From: CAZCTC01 sp964501335
Lineage (GTDB): Bacteria > Chloroflexota > Anaerolineae > B4-G1 > SLSP01
Direction of reading: 5' to 3'
Assembly: GCA_964501335.1 (NCBI GenBank)
Contig: CAZCTC010000012.1
Location: 92,818-156,817 of the forward strand
Length of the DNA stretch: 64,000 nucleotides
Positions 8,482 through 18,108 of this stretch are shown here, piece by piece. Position 1 is the first letter of the stretch. Each line of letters begins with the position of its first letter. A program made the position numbers and the translations under genes. The notes below the pieces were generated by a model. That model did not search any database, was not told the DNA's origin, and saw only the letters and a program-made list of their open reading frames with translations.

Positions 8482-8856
8482 ATGGAACTGGTCATCCCTC
8501 GGCGCTGGCATTTTTTAAGTCGTAGGAAACCGGCCTCTGAGCCGGCTGAATCTGATTCTGCTCCTCAACCGGCTCCCAAACGTCGGGGATTATTTGGCAA
8601 GCCCCCTGCTCCGCCTGTTCCTGTACCACCACCGGAATCTCCTAAGAAGGGCGGTCGGGATAAGAAAAACGAAGAAGTTGCCAAAACCAGAGCGAAAGCG
8701 GATGCGATTTCGGCGCAACCCGGCAGCTCTCCAGTGGATGGTTGTATTACTTTGTTGGTCATCGTTACCATCGTTGTCGTAATTGTCAGTATGGCCATTG
8801 CCGGCAGTCAATCGCCTTCCGATGCCGGTAGTTTTCTACTTGTCTCATACTTGTAA
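8482..8856 (+). CDS. Pro-rich protein with C-terminal membrane anchor (unknown)
   Basis: 124 residues with a charged, proline-rich N-terminal part (PPAPPVPVPPPESPKKG around 45-60) and one hydrophobic stretch near the end (ITLLVIVTIVVVIVSMAIAG, about 90-109). It would sit in the membrane with its N-terminus probably in the cytoplasm. CGGAGGG just upstream of the ATG is a good ribosome site. The ABC exporter ATPase begins 13 nt after it, so it may belong to that operon. Function unknown. Confidence 0.6.
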   Translation: MELVIPRRWHFLSRRKPASEPAESDSAPQPAPKRRGLFGKPPAPPVPVPPPESPKKGGRDKKNEEVAKTRAKADAISAQPGSSPVDGCITLLVIVTIVVVIVSMAIAGSQSPSDAGSFLLVSYL

Positions 8857-8869
8857 TTCAGGAGAAACC

Positions 8870-9847
8870 ATGACGACCAATCTGGCCACTACGGTTCCGG
8901 TGATTCAAACCCGCGGCTTGAGCAAAGTCTACAAAGGCGTAGAGGCTCTCAAGGATCTGGATCTCACAGTCTACGAGCATTCCATTTTTGGTTTTCTGGG
9001 TCCTAACGGAGCCGGCAAAACGACCACTATCAAATTGCTTCTGGGCTTAACCCATCTTACCAGCGGCAGCGCCACGGTTTTTGGGCGAGATATCGTCCGT
9101 GAGAGCCTCGATATCCGGGCTAAAATCGGCTATCTTCCTCAGGAGCCTCATTATTATGAGGATATGACCGCCCGCGATATTTTGCGTTTTACCGCGCGCT
9201 TTTTCTTCACCGGTCCGGCCCGGGCAATCGAAGATCGGGCCAATGAAATGCTTGAACTTGTCAGTTTGTCCGACAAAGCGGATCGTCCGATCAAGGGGTT
9301 TTCCGGCGGCGAGCGTCAGCGACTGGGGATCGCCCAGGCGCAGATTAACTATCCCGATCTCTTGATTCTGGATGAGCCGGCCGCCGCTCTCGATCCGGTG
9401 GGCCGCCATGATGTATTGGAAGTAATGGATCGTTTGCGTAAGCATACGACGATTTTTTATTCCACTCACATTCTCGACGATGTGCAGAAAGTCAGCGACA
9501 GTGTGGCGATTCTCAACCATGGACGTCTGGTGGCCGCCGGTCCTATTGAGGATTTGCTGGCCGGGACGCAGGGAATCATCTATTTGATCTCGCTTCGTGG
9601 AAATACCGATCAGGCCCGGGAGCGGATTACCGCTCTTCCCTGGGTAGCCGGGTTGCGCACCACTCCGGCCCCCGACGGCGTGACCTTCAGCGTCACGGTG
9701 ACGGATGCTGCGGCGGCTGAAACTCAACTTTTGCGGCTGCTGTTGACCGATCCCGCGCTTATTGTGACAGCTTTCCAGCGCAAGACTTACGAACTGGAAG
9801 AAATTTTTCTGGATATCGTCGAAGGAGGGAAAGATGGCCGGAAATAG
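8870..9847 (+). CDS. ABC-2 type exporter ATP-binding subunit
   Basis: 325 residues from the ATG at 8870, chosen because AGGAG lies at 8860-8864; the frame is open further upstream but overlaps the previous gene. Walker A is GPNGAGKTT, the signature is FSGGERQRLGIAQAQ, and Walker B is LLILDEPAAALDP. The C-terminal ~90 residues after the switch His (STHILDD) form the extra domain common in CcmA/NatA-like ATPases of drug, lipid or sodium exporters. It overlaps the permease gene by 14 nt. Substrate unknown. Confidence 0.9.
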   Translation: MTTNLATTVPVIQTRGLSKVYKGVEALKDLDLTVYEHSIFGFLGPNGAGKTTTIKLLLGLTHLTSGSATVFGRDIVRESLDIRAKIGYLPQEPHYYEDMTARDILRFTARFFFTGPARAIEDRANEMLELVSLSDKADRPIKGFSGGERQRLGIAQAQINYPDLLILDEPAAALDPVGRHDVLEVMDRLRKHTTIFYSTHILDDVQKVSDSVAILNHGRLVAAGPIEDLLAGTQGIIYLISLRGNTDQARERITALPWVAGLRTTPAPDGVTFSVTVTDAAAAETQLLRLLLTDPALIVTAFQRKTYELEEIFLDIVEGGKDGRK

Positions 9848-10631
9848 CGCTTTTGAACTGGTGAACGAACGTGGGTGGCGCAGCGGGCTGTCCAATTTAT
9901 CCGGTATGGAATTCTATCGCTGGTGGGGAACCCGCCTCTGGTGGACGATGGCGTTGATGTGGACGGCGATTATCAATATGGTCGTGGCTGGGATTTTATG
10001 GGGCAGCAAAACACCTCCGGAGATTCAGGATGTGCTGAATCTTTATGGTATTTTTGCCGGCCTTTTTCCTCCTATTGCGGTGGTGATTTTGATGCAGGAT
10101 TCAATTGTCGGGGAGAAGGAATCCGGGACAGCGGCCTGGCTGCTTTCCAAGCCGGTTTCCCGGATTGGTTTTATTCTTTCCAAATTGCTGCCGGCCGCCG
10201 TCGGCGTGAGTGTGACGATGGTTTTGATTCCGGGACTGGTCGCGTATGCCCAGTTTTCGTTGTTCGCCGGTTCTTTGCTTTCTCCTTTTGGTTTTCTGGC
10301 GACGGTGGGCGTGCTCAGTCTGATCCAGATCTTTTTCATTACCTTGACGGTGATGTTAGGAACACTCTTTAATGGTCGTGGTGGTGTGATCGGCATTCCG
10401 CTGGCCTTTAATTTCTTACAGCAAATGCTTGTCGGCGGATTGCCTTTCCTGGCGAACGTTCTCCCCTGGGGGCTGATCGCTCCTCCGGGCGATAATTCCA
10501 GTATGGCTGTGATTGGTTCGTTTTTGTTGGGCGAGACTCCGTCCTCGTTGGTGCCGTTGGTTGTGATCGGGGTCTGCATTGTGATTTTTACGGCAGTCAG
10601 TGTCTGGAAATTTAACGAAACTGAATTTTAA
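9834..10631 (+). CDS. ABC-2 type exporter permease
   Basis: 265 residues with about six membrane segments, in the usual ABC-2 arrangement: a first segment, a cytoplasmic loop with GEKESGTAAWLLSKPVSR (the coupling region typical of ABC-2 permeases), then five more. The start overlaps the ATPase gene by 14 nt, so both subunits are made together. A MalT-like regulator follows after 15 nt and may control or be cotranscribed with the exporter. Confidence 0.88.
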   Translation: MAGNSAFELVNERGWRSGLSNLSGMEFYRWWGTRLWWTMALMWTAIINMVVAGILWGSKTPPEIQDVLNLYGIFAGLFPPIAVVILMQDSIVGEKESGTAAWLLSKPVSRIGFILSKLLPAAVGVSVTMVLIPGLVAYAQFSLFAGSLLSPFGFLATVGVLSLIQIFFITLTVMLGTLFNGRGGVIGIPLAFNFLQQMLVGGLPFLANVLPWGLIAPPGDNSSMAVIGSFLLGETPSSLVPLVVIGVCIVIFTAVSVWKFNETEF

Positions 10632-10646
10632 AAGTGTGGATTTGAC

Positions 10647-13373
10647 GTGATCTCGCTGCTGGCGGCTAAATTACACATCCCTTCCCTGCCTTTGACCTGG
10701 TTGGTACGCCCGCGTTTGCTTGATCGGCTCGAAGAGGGCCGCCGGCAGCATAAACGTCTTACTTTGGTTGCGGCGCCCGCCGGCTACGGCAAGACGCTCT
10801 TGCTCGCCGGCTGGATTCGGGAGTGTGCCGTTCCTGCTGTCTGGCTGGCTTTGGATGATGGCGATAACGATGCTCCCCGTTTCTTAACTTATGTGGCGAC
10901 TGCATTACACTCGATCGTTCCCCCGGCTGCAGATGAAGCTGTGGCGTTGCTGCAATCTTCTCGTTCTGTTTCAATCGAACCCGCTTTAACGATTCTGGCC
11001 AACGCTCTGGGAGCGGTGGATCAGCCCTGGGTTTTCGTCCTCGATGATTACCATTTGATCCAGGCCGGGGCCGTTCACGAGGCGGTCCATTTCTTGCTCG
11101 ATCATCTTCCCCCTTCCGGCCAACTGGTGCTGGCCACGCGCAGTGATCCCCCTTTGCCGGTTGCCCGGCTGCGGGCTCGGGGGCAGCTCAACGAAATTCG
11201 TCAGGCGGATCTCTGTTTCACAGCCGAAGAAGCAGCCTCCTTTCTAAATCGAGCAGTGGGATATGATTTTCCTGCGGCTGATGCGCAGGCCCTCGCGGTT
11301 CGCACTGAAGGTTGGGCCGCTGGATTGCAGCTGGCGGTCCTTTCCTTACAGGGGCAATCCGATATGGCCGCCTTCATCCGTAATTTCACCGGCAGCCATC
11401 GTTATATCATGGACTATTTGCTCGAAGAGGCATTGCAGCGTCAGTCCCCGGAAGTCCAGGATTTCCTTTTGCGCACCTCTATTTTGGAACGATTTTGTGC
11501 CTCTCTCTGTACTTCCTTGTTCGACAGCATTCTCCCTTCCAGTCAGGAGATTCTGGAATACCTGGAGGCTGTCAATCTTTTTATCATTCCTCTCGACGAT
11601 GCCCGCCATTGGTATCGTTATCACACGCTCTTTGCCGAACTGCTCCGTGAGCGGCTTGTGCATCGGATGGATGCAACCCAACGGGCCGATTTGCATCTCC
11701 GGGCCGGGGCCTGGTTTGCCGCCAATGGTTGGATCGCCGAAGCGATCGACCATGCTCTCGCCGGCGAGGACTACGCGGCCGCGACTTTATTGATCGAACA
11801 GAATGCCGGCGATTTCCTCTGGCAGCAGGGACGTTTTCGTTGGGTGCGACAGTGGGCTTCGGCATTTCCGGATGCCTGGGTAGCGCTCCATCCAGCGCTG
11901 CGGGTCATCAAGGCAGTCGCTCTTTCTGCCGGCGGAGAGATGTCCATTGCGGAAGGTCATTTACGGGCCATTGAAGATGAGGTTCAACAAACTCCTGCCC
12001 CCGCGGCCGGTTGGGATGATGTCCTGGGGCAGGTGGCGCTGACCCGCGCGCATCTGGCGGCGGCCCGTCACGATGTGGCTGAGACGATTGAATGGTGCCA
12101 TCAGGCTTTGTCACGCATCCGCCCGACGGATTTTCCCTCGCGGGGATTGATCTTTATGCTGTTGGGGGGCAGTTATTACGCCCGGGGTGAATTGAGCGCC
12201 GCCGAACAGGCTCTTCAGGAATCAATGCGGTTGATGCTTTCCACGGATCAGCATGTCGCGGTCCTTTTTTCTTTGGGACTTCTCAGCCAGGTGGATTTAA
12301 AACGCGGAGCGTTGCGCCGGGCGGCTTCTCGCCGTGATCAGGCCGTAACTTTTGTCCCTCAGGCTGAATCAATTTCGGCTATGGGGGTGATCTACCTGAC
12401 ATTGGGCGAAGTATTGCGTCAGTGGAACGATTTGGACGGTGCTTATCGTTGTCTTACCCATGGGCTGGAGCTTTATCGCGCTCCTGAGGAGATCATTTCA
12501 CAGCGTCATACGTTGGGGGGGTATCTCAGTCTGGCCAAAATTTATCAGGCCCGCGGTGATCTCGTGGGGGCGGCGGCTGTTTTGGCGGATGCGGAGCGTT
12601 TTTTCTCTTTGGCGGTCATTGAACCCGATAATGGGGAATCTTTGACGGTAGCCCATGTCTGGTTGCAACTGGCTCAGGGTGATCTGGAATCAGCCGGCCG
12701 TTGGGCTCAGGAATATGTGGCTCGCTACCCTTCCCCTATTCACCGGGAACTTTCTCTTGCACTTTACACGGCCAGTGATTTGATGATTGCCCGGGTTTAT
12801 CTGGCCCGCCAACAGTGGGATGCGGCGATTTCCTGGCTGGTAGATTTGCAGGATCATCCGGACCTGCAACAGTGCGGGGAGACGTTGATTGAAATCAATT
12901 TATTGACGGCTCTGGCTGAACAGGGGCGAGGGCGAATCGCGCCTGCATTGGAGGCTCTCGAATGTGCTTTGAACCTGGCTCGAGAAGAGAACTATTGTCG
13001 TATTTTTCTCGACGCCGGGCCTTCTATGCTGTTGTTATTCCGCGCTTTGCTGAAAAATCATTTCGAAGACCCCTATTTTCAACGGATTTTAGCCGCTTTT
13101 GAGGCCGAAATCGAGCTCATCGTTGTGGGTGTGGATAAGCCTGTGGAAAAGGGGGGAGTTATTCACACCCTCCGTGACCTGGATGCTTTGAGTGAACGGG
13201 AGCTTGAAGTGCTTCGTCTCATGGCGGAAGGCCTCTCCAATCCTGAAATTGCCCGTAAATTGATCGTGACCGAAGGGACGATCAAGACCCATACCCATCA
13301 TATTTATTCCAAACTCTCTGTTCGTAACCGCACCGAAGCGCTCAACCGCGCCCGCGAATTAAACCTCCTGTAG
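10647..13373 (+). CDS. MalT-like LuxR-family transcriptional regulator
   Basis: 908 residues with a GTG start. The order is that of MalT/LAL STAND ATPases: Walker A APAGYGKTLLLAGW (about 41-54), Walker B WVFVLDDYHLI (about 129-139), a winged-helix region, a long TPR-like helical solenoid (about 400-820), and a C-terminal LuxR helix-turn-helix (LSERELEVLRLMAEGLSNPE, about 848-867, then VTEGTIKTHTHHIYSKL). Members bind ATP and an inducer, oligomerise and activate transcription. The inducer is unknown. The gene follows the ABC-2 genes, and the palindrome at 13397 lies just after it. Confidence 0.9.
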   Translation: MISLLAAKLHIPSLPLTWLVRPRLLDRLEEGRRQHKRLTLVAAPAGYGKTLLLAGWIRECAVPAVWLALDDGDNDAPRFLTYVATALHSIVPPAADEAVALLQSSRSVSIEPALTILANALGAVDQPWVFVLDDYHLIQAGAVHEAVHFLLDHLPPSGQLVLATRSDPPLPVARLRARGQLNEIRQADLCFTAEEAASFLNRAVGYDFPAADAQALAVRTEGWAAGLQLAVLSLQGQSDMAAFIRNFTGSHRYIMDYLLEEALQRQSPEVQDFLLRTSILERFCASLCTSLFDSILPSSQEILEYLEAVNLFIIPLDDARHWYRYHTLFAELLRERLVHRMDATQRADLHLRAGAWFAANGWIAEAIDHALAGEDYAAATLLIEQNAGDFLWQQGRFRWVRQWASAFPDAWVALHPALRVIKAVALSAGGEMSIAEGHLRAIEDEVQQTPAPAAGWDDVLGQVALTRAHLAAARHDVAETIEWCHQALSRIRPTDFPSRGLIFMLLGGSYYARGELSAAEQALQESMRLMLSTDQHVAVLFSLGLLSQVDLKRGALRRAASRRDQAVTFVPQAESISAMGVIYLTLGEVLRQWNDLDGAYRCLTHGLELYRAPEEIISQRHTLGGYLSLAKIYQARGDLVGAAAVLADAERFFSLAVIEPDNGESLTVAHVWLQLAQGDLESAGRWAQEYVARYPSPIHRELSLALYTASDLMIARVYLARQQWDAAISWLVDLQDHPDLQQCGETLIEINLLTALAEQGRGRIAPALEALECALNLAREENYCRIFLDAGPSMLLLFRALLKNHFEDPYFQRILAAFEAEIELIVVGVDKPVEKGGVIHTLRDLDALSERELEVLRLMAEGLSNPEIARKLIVTEGTIKTHTHHIYSKLSVRNRTEALNRARELNLL

Positions 13374-13396
13374 TTCCTCAGAATCAACCCCTTTAA

Positions 13397-13412
13397 TCTA
13401 ACGATCGTTAGA
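13397..13412. promoter_or_regulatory. 16-bp perfect palindrome, operator candidate
   Basis: TCTAACGATCGTTAGA is a perfect palindrome without a spacer, of the size bound by TetR- or LuxR-type dimers. It lies 24 nt after the MalT-like gene and about 300 nt before the next gene. It is short for a terminator and has no T run. Confidence 0.4.
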
Positions 13413-13454
13413 CGACAGGCCCTTAGTTTCAGGGCATACTTGGCATTAGTAAGT

Positions 13455-13660
13455 GGATACACCTTTGGGAAGGGCCGAGAGAGTTTTTTCTTTTTTCATT
13501 TTTTGCGTGCCTTCCGAGGCGCGCAAAAAATGGGCTTCTTTAATCCTGTATTTTCGGCGGCCTTCTGAGGCCGCCGAAAATACAAATCAATACTCTCTCT
13601 TTCTTTACCGCGCGGCGGTTTTTGCTGAAAAAGAATCGTACGCGGGGTGTTAAAAACGTG
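13455..13660. repeat. Two R1 hairpins, head to head
   Basis: First hairpin: arms 13497-13512 and 13517-13532, loop TCCG, with an R1 tail on its left in reverse orientation (GAGAGAGTTTTTTC). Second: perfect 17-bp arms 13547-13563 and 13568-13584, loop TCTG, with a forward R1 tail on its right (ACTCTCTCTTTC, CGCGCGGCGGTTTTT, GCGGGGTGTTAAAAACG). Confidence 0.8.
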
Positions 13661-13694
13661 GCTAGAAAATTTTTCTACGAAAGGAATCATTTCC

Positions 13695-13820
13695 ATGAAA
13701 AAGCAATATGTCGTCATCTTGATCGTTGTTGTTGTGATTCTGGTGGGTGCTCTCTCCTGCCATCTCGCCGGCTCTGCTCTCGGCGGAATGGATATGAATA
13801 GCCTGCACGGTAGCTGGTAA
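13695..13820 (+). CDS. 41-residue membrane or lipoprotein-like peptide
   Basis: A short frame with ATG at 13695, AAAGGA about 10 nt upstream and TAA at 13818. It encodes two lysines, a strongly hydrophobic stretch (YVVILIVVVVILVGALSC), then a polar tail ending in HGSW. The cysteine after GALS could be a loose lipobox, or the peptide is a simple one-pass membrane peptide. It lies 15 nt before the ABC ATPase gene and shares its operon position. Function unknown. Confidence 0.55.
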   Translation: MKKQYVVILIVVVVILVGALSCHLAGSALGGMDMNSLHGSW

Positions 13821-13835
13821 AAGGAGTCGACAGCC

Positions 13836-14570
13836 ATGACACATTCATCCAATGCTCGACCCGAATCGGCCCGCCTCACGAACGGGCCTTTAATTGAATT
13901 GCGGCAGGTCGTTAAAACCTATGCCACTGCTTCCGGTTCCTTCACAGCGCTTAAGCAGGTCGACCTTCAGGTCTCTGCCGGGGAATATATCGCCGTGGTC
14001 GGCCGTTCCGGCAGCGGTAAATCGACCCTGCTCAACATGCTTACCGGCATTGATCGCCCTACCGAAGGTGAAATCTACATCGACGGCGCTGCGATCCATG
14101 GTTTTAAAGAAGGTCAGATGGCTTCCTGGCGTGGACGGACGATCGGAGTCGTTTTTCAGTTCTTTCAGCTGCTTCCGACGCTGACCATTGTGGAAAATGT
14201 GCTCCTGCCGATGGATCTGCGCAATCTCTGGACTCCGCGTCAGCGCCGCGAGCGCGCCCTGCAGCTTCTGGAACAGGTCGGGGTGGCAGAACAGGCGGAT
14301 AAACTCCCCTCGGCGCTTTCCGGAGGGCAACAGCAGCGGGCTGCGATTGCCCGTGCTCTGGCCAACGATCCCCCCATTCTGGTAGCCGATGAACCGACCG
14401 GCAATCTGGATTCGACTACCACCGAAGACATCTTCCGGCTCTTCGCCTCCTGGGCGGCCGCCGGCAAGACGGTACTCATCGTAACGCACGAACGCGATAT
14501 TGCCCGTCGGGTAGATCGCACGATCATGCTCGCCGATGGGGCGATTGTTCACGACGGCCCGACGGCTTAA
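13836..14570 (+). CDS. MacB/LolD-like ABC transporter ATPase
   Basis: 244 residues. Walker A GRSGSGKST, Q-loop VFQFFQLLPTLT, signature LSGGQQQRAAIARAL and Walker B ILVADEPTGNLDS are all those of the LolD/MacB family. Such ATPases drive FtsX-like permeases in mechanotransmission or lipoprotein/peptide export rather than classic transmembrane transport. AAGGAG lies just upstream. The permease gene begins 12 nt after the stop. Confidence 0.92.
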   Translation: MTHSSNARPESARLTNGPLIELRQVVKTYATASGSFTALKQVDLQVSAGEYIAVVGRSGSGKSTLLNMLTGIDRPTEGEIYIDGAAIHGFKEGQMASWRGRTIGVVFQFFQLLPTLTIVENVLLPMDLRNLWTPRQRRERALQLLEQVGVAEQADKLPSALSGGQQQRAAIARALANDPPILVADEPTGNLDSTTTEDIFRLFASWAAAGKTVLIVTHERDIARRVDRTIMLADGAIVHDGPTA

Positions 14571-14582
14571 CAGGAGGATCGT

Positions 14583-16970
14583 ATGCACAGTCCACGTTGG
14601 TGGAAGGCTCTGCGCGATTTGTGGTTGAACAAGGCCCGGACAGCGCTGGTTATTCTGGCGATGACGATCGGGGTTTTCGGCATCGGGATGGTGGTCGATG
14701 CCAACGCTATCTTGCAGCGCGAAATGGGCAAGAATTATTTCCGCACGACACCGGCTTCAGCGACAATTACAGTGGCTTCATTGGACGATGCTGCCGTACA
14801 GGCTGTGCGCGCTTTGCCTTCGATTGCCGAGGCGGAGGCGCGTCTTACTTTGATGGGGCGGATTCAAATCCGGCCGGATGAATGGCGTCCGATCATGCTC
14901 TTTGTCGTGCGGGATTTCAACGATCTGCGGTTGGATACCTTCACGCCGGAAAAAGGCACCTGGCCTCCGGCTCGCGATGAGATCCTGCTGGAAAGGGTGG
15001 CCCTCTCTCTCGCCGGGGCTGAGGTTGGCGATACTTTGGAGATTCGCATTCCGGGCGGAGAAACCCGGGCCCTCAAATTGGGCGGTACGGTCCATGCTCC
15101 GGGCTTGGCCCCTGCCTGGATGGAAGGGATGGCCTACGGTTTTATCACTGTCGATACCTTGACCGATCTGGGCGGGAAGCCAGAATTGAATGAATTAAAG
15201 ATCCTGGTGGCTGAAAATCCGCTGGATCAGGCGGCGATCCGTGCGACGACGCTGGAGTTGAAAAGCCGGCTGGAGCAAAATGGCCTGTCAGTGGTGCGGA
15301 TCGAGATTCCCAAACCTGGACAGCATCCTCATTTTACTCAAATGGCGACGCTGCTTTTCTTGCTGGAAGCATTTGGTTTGATGGCCTTGATTCTCAGCGG
15401 GGTATTGGTGGCCAATATGATTTCCGCGCTGCTGGCTCAACAGATTCGGGAGATTGGCGTGATGAAGGCCGTGGGAGCTGAGACGACTCAAATCGCCGGC
15501 CTTTATCTGGGCATGGTTTTGGGATTGGGATTGGTGGCTTTGCTGATTGGAATGCCGATGGCGCTCGTCGGTGGGCGGGCTTACGCGGCTTTTTCCGGGA
15601 CGATGCTGAACTTTGTGATCTTTGATGATGCCGTTCCATTCGAGGTTTATGCTTTACAGGCCGCGGTCGGATTGTTGATGCCGTTAGGGGTGGCGCTTTA
15701 TCCCATTCTGCGCGGCAGTCGAATTACCGTGCGCGAGGCCTTGAGCGATTATGGCGTGAATTCCAACGCCTTCGGGCGTTCTCCTTTTGATGAATGGTTG
15801 AGTCGGGCGCAGGGATTTTCCCGGCCCTTTCTGCTTTCGTTGCGGAATACCTTTCGGCAACGGGCTCGTCTGTTGCTTACCCTGGGGACGCTGGCGACCG
15901 GCGGGGCGGTCTTTATTGTGGCGATGAATGTGGGCGCTTCGATGGATAACACGGTGATCTCCAAATTCGATGTTACCCGTTATGATTTGCAGATTCAGTT
16001 CAACCGCAATTATTCGGCGATGGAAGTTCAGTCGGCTCTGGCTGCTTTGCCTGGGGTGACTCAGGTGGAAAGCTGGGGCGGCGCTCGCGCGGCTCTGGTC
16101 TATGAAGACAAAACAACCGGCAATACCTTCAATATCGTGGCACCACCTTCGTCGACCCGCCTCTTTGCGGCTCTCCCGCTGGTCTCCGGTCGTTGGTTGG
16201 CTCCCGGCGAGGAAAAGGCTGTGGTGATCAATCAGATGTTGTGGAGCCGTGAGCCCGGTGTGGAGGTGGGCGATTTCATTCGTCTGCGTATCGAGGGACA
16301 GGAATCGACCTGGCAGGTGGTTGGAATCGCACAGGAGATGATGGCTTTGCCGACCGCCTATGTCAACGGCGAGTCCCTGTCTGCCGTCATGCAGGGGGAT
16401 GGTCTGGCGCGCAATGCCGTAGTGGTCGCCGCGGAGCGAGATCCGCAATCGGTGGCGCTTCTGGCTCAAGCGGTGGAGTCCCGCCTGGCGAAAGGCGGCT
16501 TTGATGTGGGGACGCTCGTTCAACTGGCCGATCTGCGGGAATCCATTGAGAATCACCTTCTAATTATTGCTTCGTTGCTGGTGGTCATGTCTTTTCTGGT
16601 CGTCGTTGTCGGGGGATTGGGCCTGATGTCCACGATGAGTATCAATGTTTTAGAGCGCCGCCGGGAGATCGGCGTGTTGCGCGCGATCGGAGCCTCTACC
16701 CATGATGTGGTTCGAATTCTGGTGGCCGAGGGTGCTTTGATCGGACTGAGCAGCTGGATTCTGGCGCTGGTGCTTTCCTATCCGATCAGCATCTATCTCA
16801 GTTACAATTTCGGGATGATCTTTTTTGAGGCGCCGCTTCGCTTTGCTGTTTCGGTTGGGGGGATGGGAATCTGGTTGGTTCTGGCTATGGGTTTCGGTGC
16901 TCTTGCCAGTTTCTACCCGGCCTGGACTATTTCGCAGCGTCCAGTTCGCGAGGTGCTGGCTTACGAATGA
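14583..16970 (+). CDS. FtsX-like (MacB-type) ABC permease
   Basis: 795 residues. There is an N-terminal membrane segment, a large extracytoplasmic domain (about 50-240), an FtsX core with three membrane segments (about 250-390), a second N-type segment and extracytoplasmic domain (about 420-650), and a second FtsX core at the C-terminus (ERRREIGVLRAIGAS near 697). The FtsX hallmark REIGVMKAVGAE is also present in the first core. This is the duplicated 'double FtsX' form that works with one LolD-type ATPase dimer. AGGAGG precedes the ATG. Confidence 0.9.
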   Translation: MHSPRWWKALRDLWLNKARTALVILAMTIGVFGIGMVVDANAILQREMGKNYFRTTPASATITVASLDDAAVQAVRALPSIAEAEARLTLMGRIQIRPDEWRPIMLFVVRDFNDLRLDTFTPEKGTWPPARDEILLERVALSLAGAEVGDTLEIRIPGGETRALKLGGTVHAPGLAPAWMEGMAYGFITVDTLTDLGGKPELNELKILVAENPLDQAAIRATTLELKSRLEQNGLSVVRIEIPKPGQHPHFTQMATLLFLLEAFGLMALILSGVLVANMISALLAQQIREIGVMKAVGAETTQIAGLYLGMVLGLGLVALLIGMPMALVGGRAYAAFSGTMLNFVIFDDAVPFEVYALQAAVGLLMPLGVALYPILRGSRITVREALSDYGVNSNAFGRSPFDEWLSRAQGFSRPFLLSLRNTFRQRARLLLTLGTLATGGAVFIVAMNVGASMDNTVISKFDVTRYDLQIQFNRNYSAMEVQSALAALPGVTQVESWGGARAALVYEDKTTGNTFNIVAPPSSTRLFAALPLVSGRWLAPGEEKAVVINQMLWSREPGVEVGDFIRLRIEGQESTWQVVGIAQEMMALPTAYVNGESLSAVMQGDGLARNAVVVAAERDPQSVALLAQAVESRLAKGGFDVGTLVQLADLRESIENHLLIIASLLVVMSFLVVVVGGLGLMSTMSINVLERRREIGVLRAIGASTHDVVRILVAEGALIGLSSWILALVLSYPISIYLSYNFGMIFFEAPLRFAVSVGGMGIWLVLAMGFGALASFYPAWTISQRPVREVLAYE

Positions 16971-17059
16971 ATTTTCTCTAATGGACCTCGAAGGGCCTCT
17001 TGTTTAACACTTCTTTAACACCTCTCCTCTACAATGCGGTCAGCTTCACAGGCAAAAAC

Positions 17060-17215
17060 ATTTCACCTGAACAGTAAGTCCGGAAAACGTGGGAGAAAAA
17101 AGCCTCGGTTGTCGCGCGCCTTTCAAGGCGCGCGACAACGCGAACAAAAAAATTCTCTCGCCCCCTCTCGCGCGTCGTATCCGGCCGAAAGAGAACCATT
17201 TGCGGGACATCATCA
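17060..17215 (+). repeat. R1 hairpin repeat copy
   Basis: Arms 17108-17122 and 17125-17139 (GTTGTCGCGCGCCTT). It is followed by the R1 tail AACAAAAAAATTCTCTCGCC, CTCGCGCGTCGTATC and CCATTTGCGGGAC. Confidence 0.85.
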
Positions 17216-17410
17216 ATACCAACCGCACAGGTCGAATCTTTTGCCTGTGGAATAAGCCTGGAAAATAAGAGAAAGAAAAGCCCATGTTTTCGGCGGCTTT
17301 CTGAAGCCGCCGAAAACATGAATAAAAAATTCTCTCTCCCCCTCCCTCCTGCGCGTCGTATTCGACCGGGAAAGAACCATTTGCGGGACGTAAAAATGCC
17401 CTCTGTACAG
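17216..17410 (+). repeat. R1 hairpin repeat copy
   Basis: Perfect 17-bp arms 17283-17299 and 17304-17320 (stem CATGTTTTCGGCGGCTT), loop TCTG, with left flank AACCGCACAGGTCGAATC and right tail ATTCTCTCTCCCC, TGCGCGTCGTATTC and TTTGCGGGACGTAAAAATGC. It follows the previous copy directly. Confidence 0.88.
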
Positions 17411-17444
17411 ATAGAAATCTTTTATATTCTTAGAGGAGAATCCC

Positions 17445-17786
17445 ATGGAACAGGCCGATAACATTGAGATCATCAATCAAAGCACTGTCATTTTCCAATT
17501 CCGGGTTGTCTGGAAGATAAACGGCATCATCCAATATACCCGTTGGAGCCATGAAATTCATGCCGGACAGGAAGAATTGATAGCGCTGAATGGAAAAGGC
17601 TTTCTCTCTGGCGCGGAATGCTGGGTGCAGCTCAAACATGAGTTTTTAGGAATGAAGGATTTCCTGGAACCGGACATTCACTTCATCTATGAACCCAATT
17701 GCGGCAATACCATGGTCTACGGCGGATGCGGCACATCCAGTAATCTGACGGTCAATCCGGTTTCCGTGTTTTCGAACGCTTTCTGA
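17445..17786 (+). CDS. Small protein of unknown function, 113 aa
   Basis: AGAGGAG lies 8-14 nt before the ATG. There is no signal peptide and no membrane segment. Alternating hydrophobic/polar strands and five aromatic residues in the first half suggest a small beta-sandwich (STVIFQFRVVWKINGIIQYT, GFLSGAECWVQLKHEF). No family recognised. It is flanked on both sides by R1 repeats and is not clearly in an operon. Confidence 0.55.
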   Translation: MEQADNIEIINQSTVIFQFRVVWKINGIIQYTRWSHEIHAGQEELIALNGKGFLSGAECWVQLKHEFLGMKDFLEPDIHFIYEPNCGNTMVYGGCGTSSNLTVNPVSVFSNAF

Positions 17787-17849
17787 AGTAGTAAATCATG
17801 GAAACAAAAAACATAGTACCGCATAATTTACTAAGATCGCACCACAAAA

Positions 17850-18020
17850 GCGCCGGGGATGCAGAGAGAAAAATTTATGTTTTCGCGGGCTTTCTGAAGC
17901 CCGCGAAAACATAAACAAAAAACTCTCTCCCCCCATCCAGCGCGGCGCTTTTTACCAAACAAAGGCTTTTTGTGGGATGTTAAAATGCCTACCGCCCAGG
18001 TCGAAGCGGAGTTGCTTTTG
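17850..18020 (+). repeat. R1 hairpin repeat copy
   Basis: Perfect 19-bp arms 17874-17892 and 17897-17915 (inner stem CGCGGGCTT), loop TCTG, and an R1 tail ending GTGGGATGTTAAAATGCC then ACCGCCCAGGTCGAA. It lies upstream of the large sensor gene. Confidence 0.85.
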
Positions 18021-18108
18021 CGGTACTGCCAAAATTCTTTCCTGATTTCATTTTTGCGCTATCATGGGGGCTGTCTCCAGATCAAATTCAAGGACCCATG
18101 AGCGCTGC

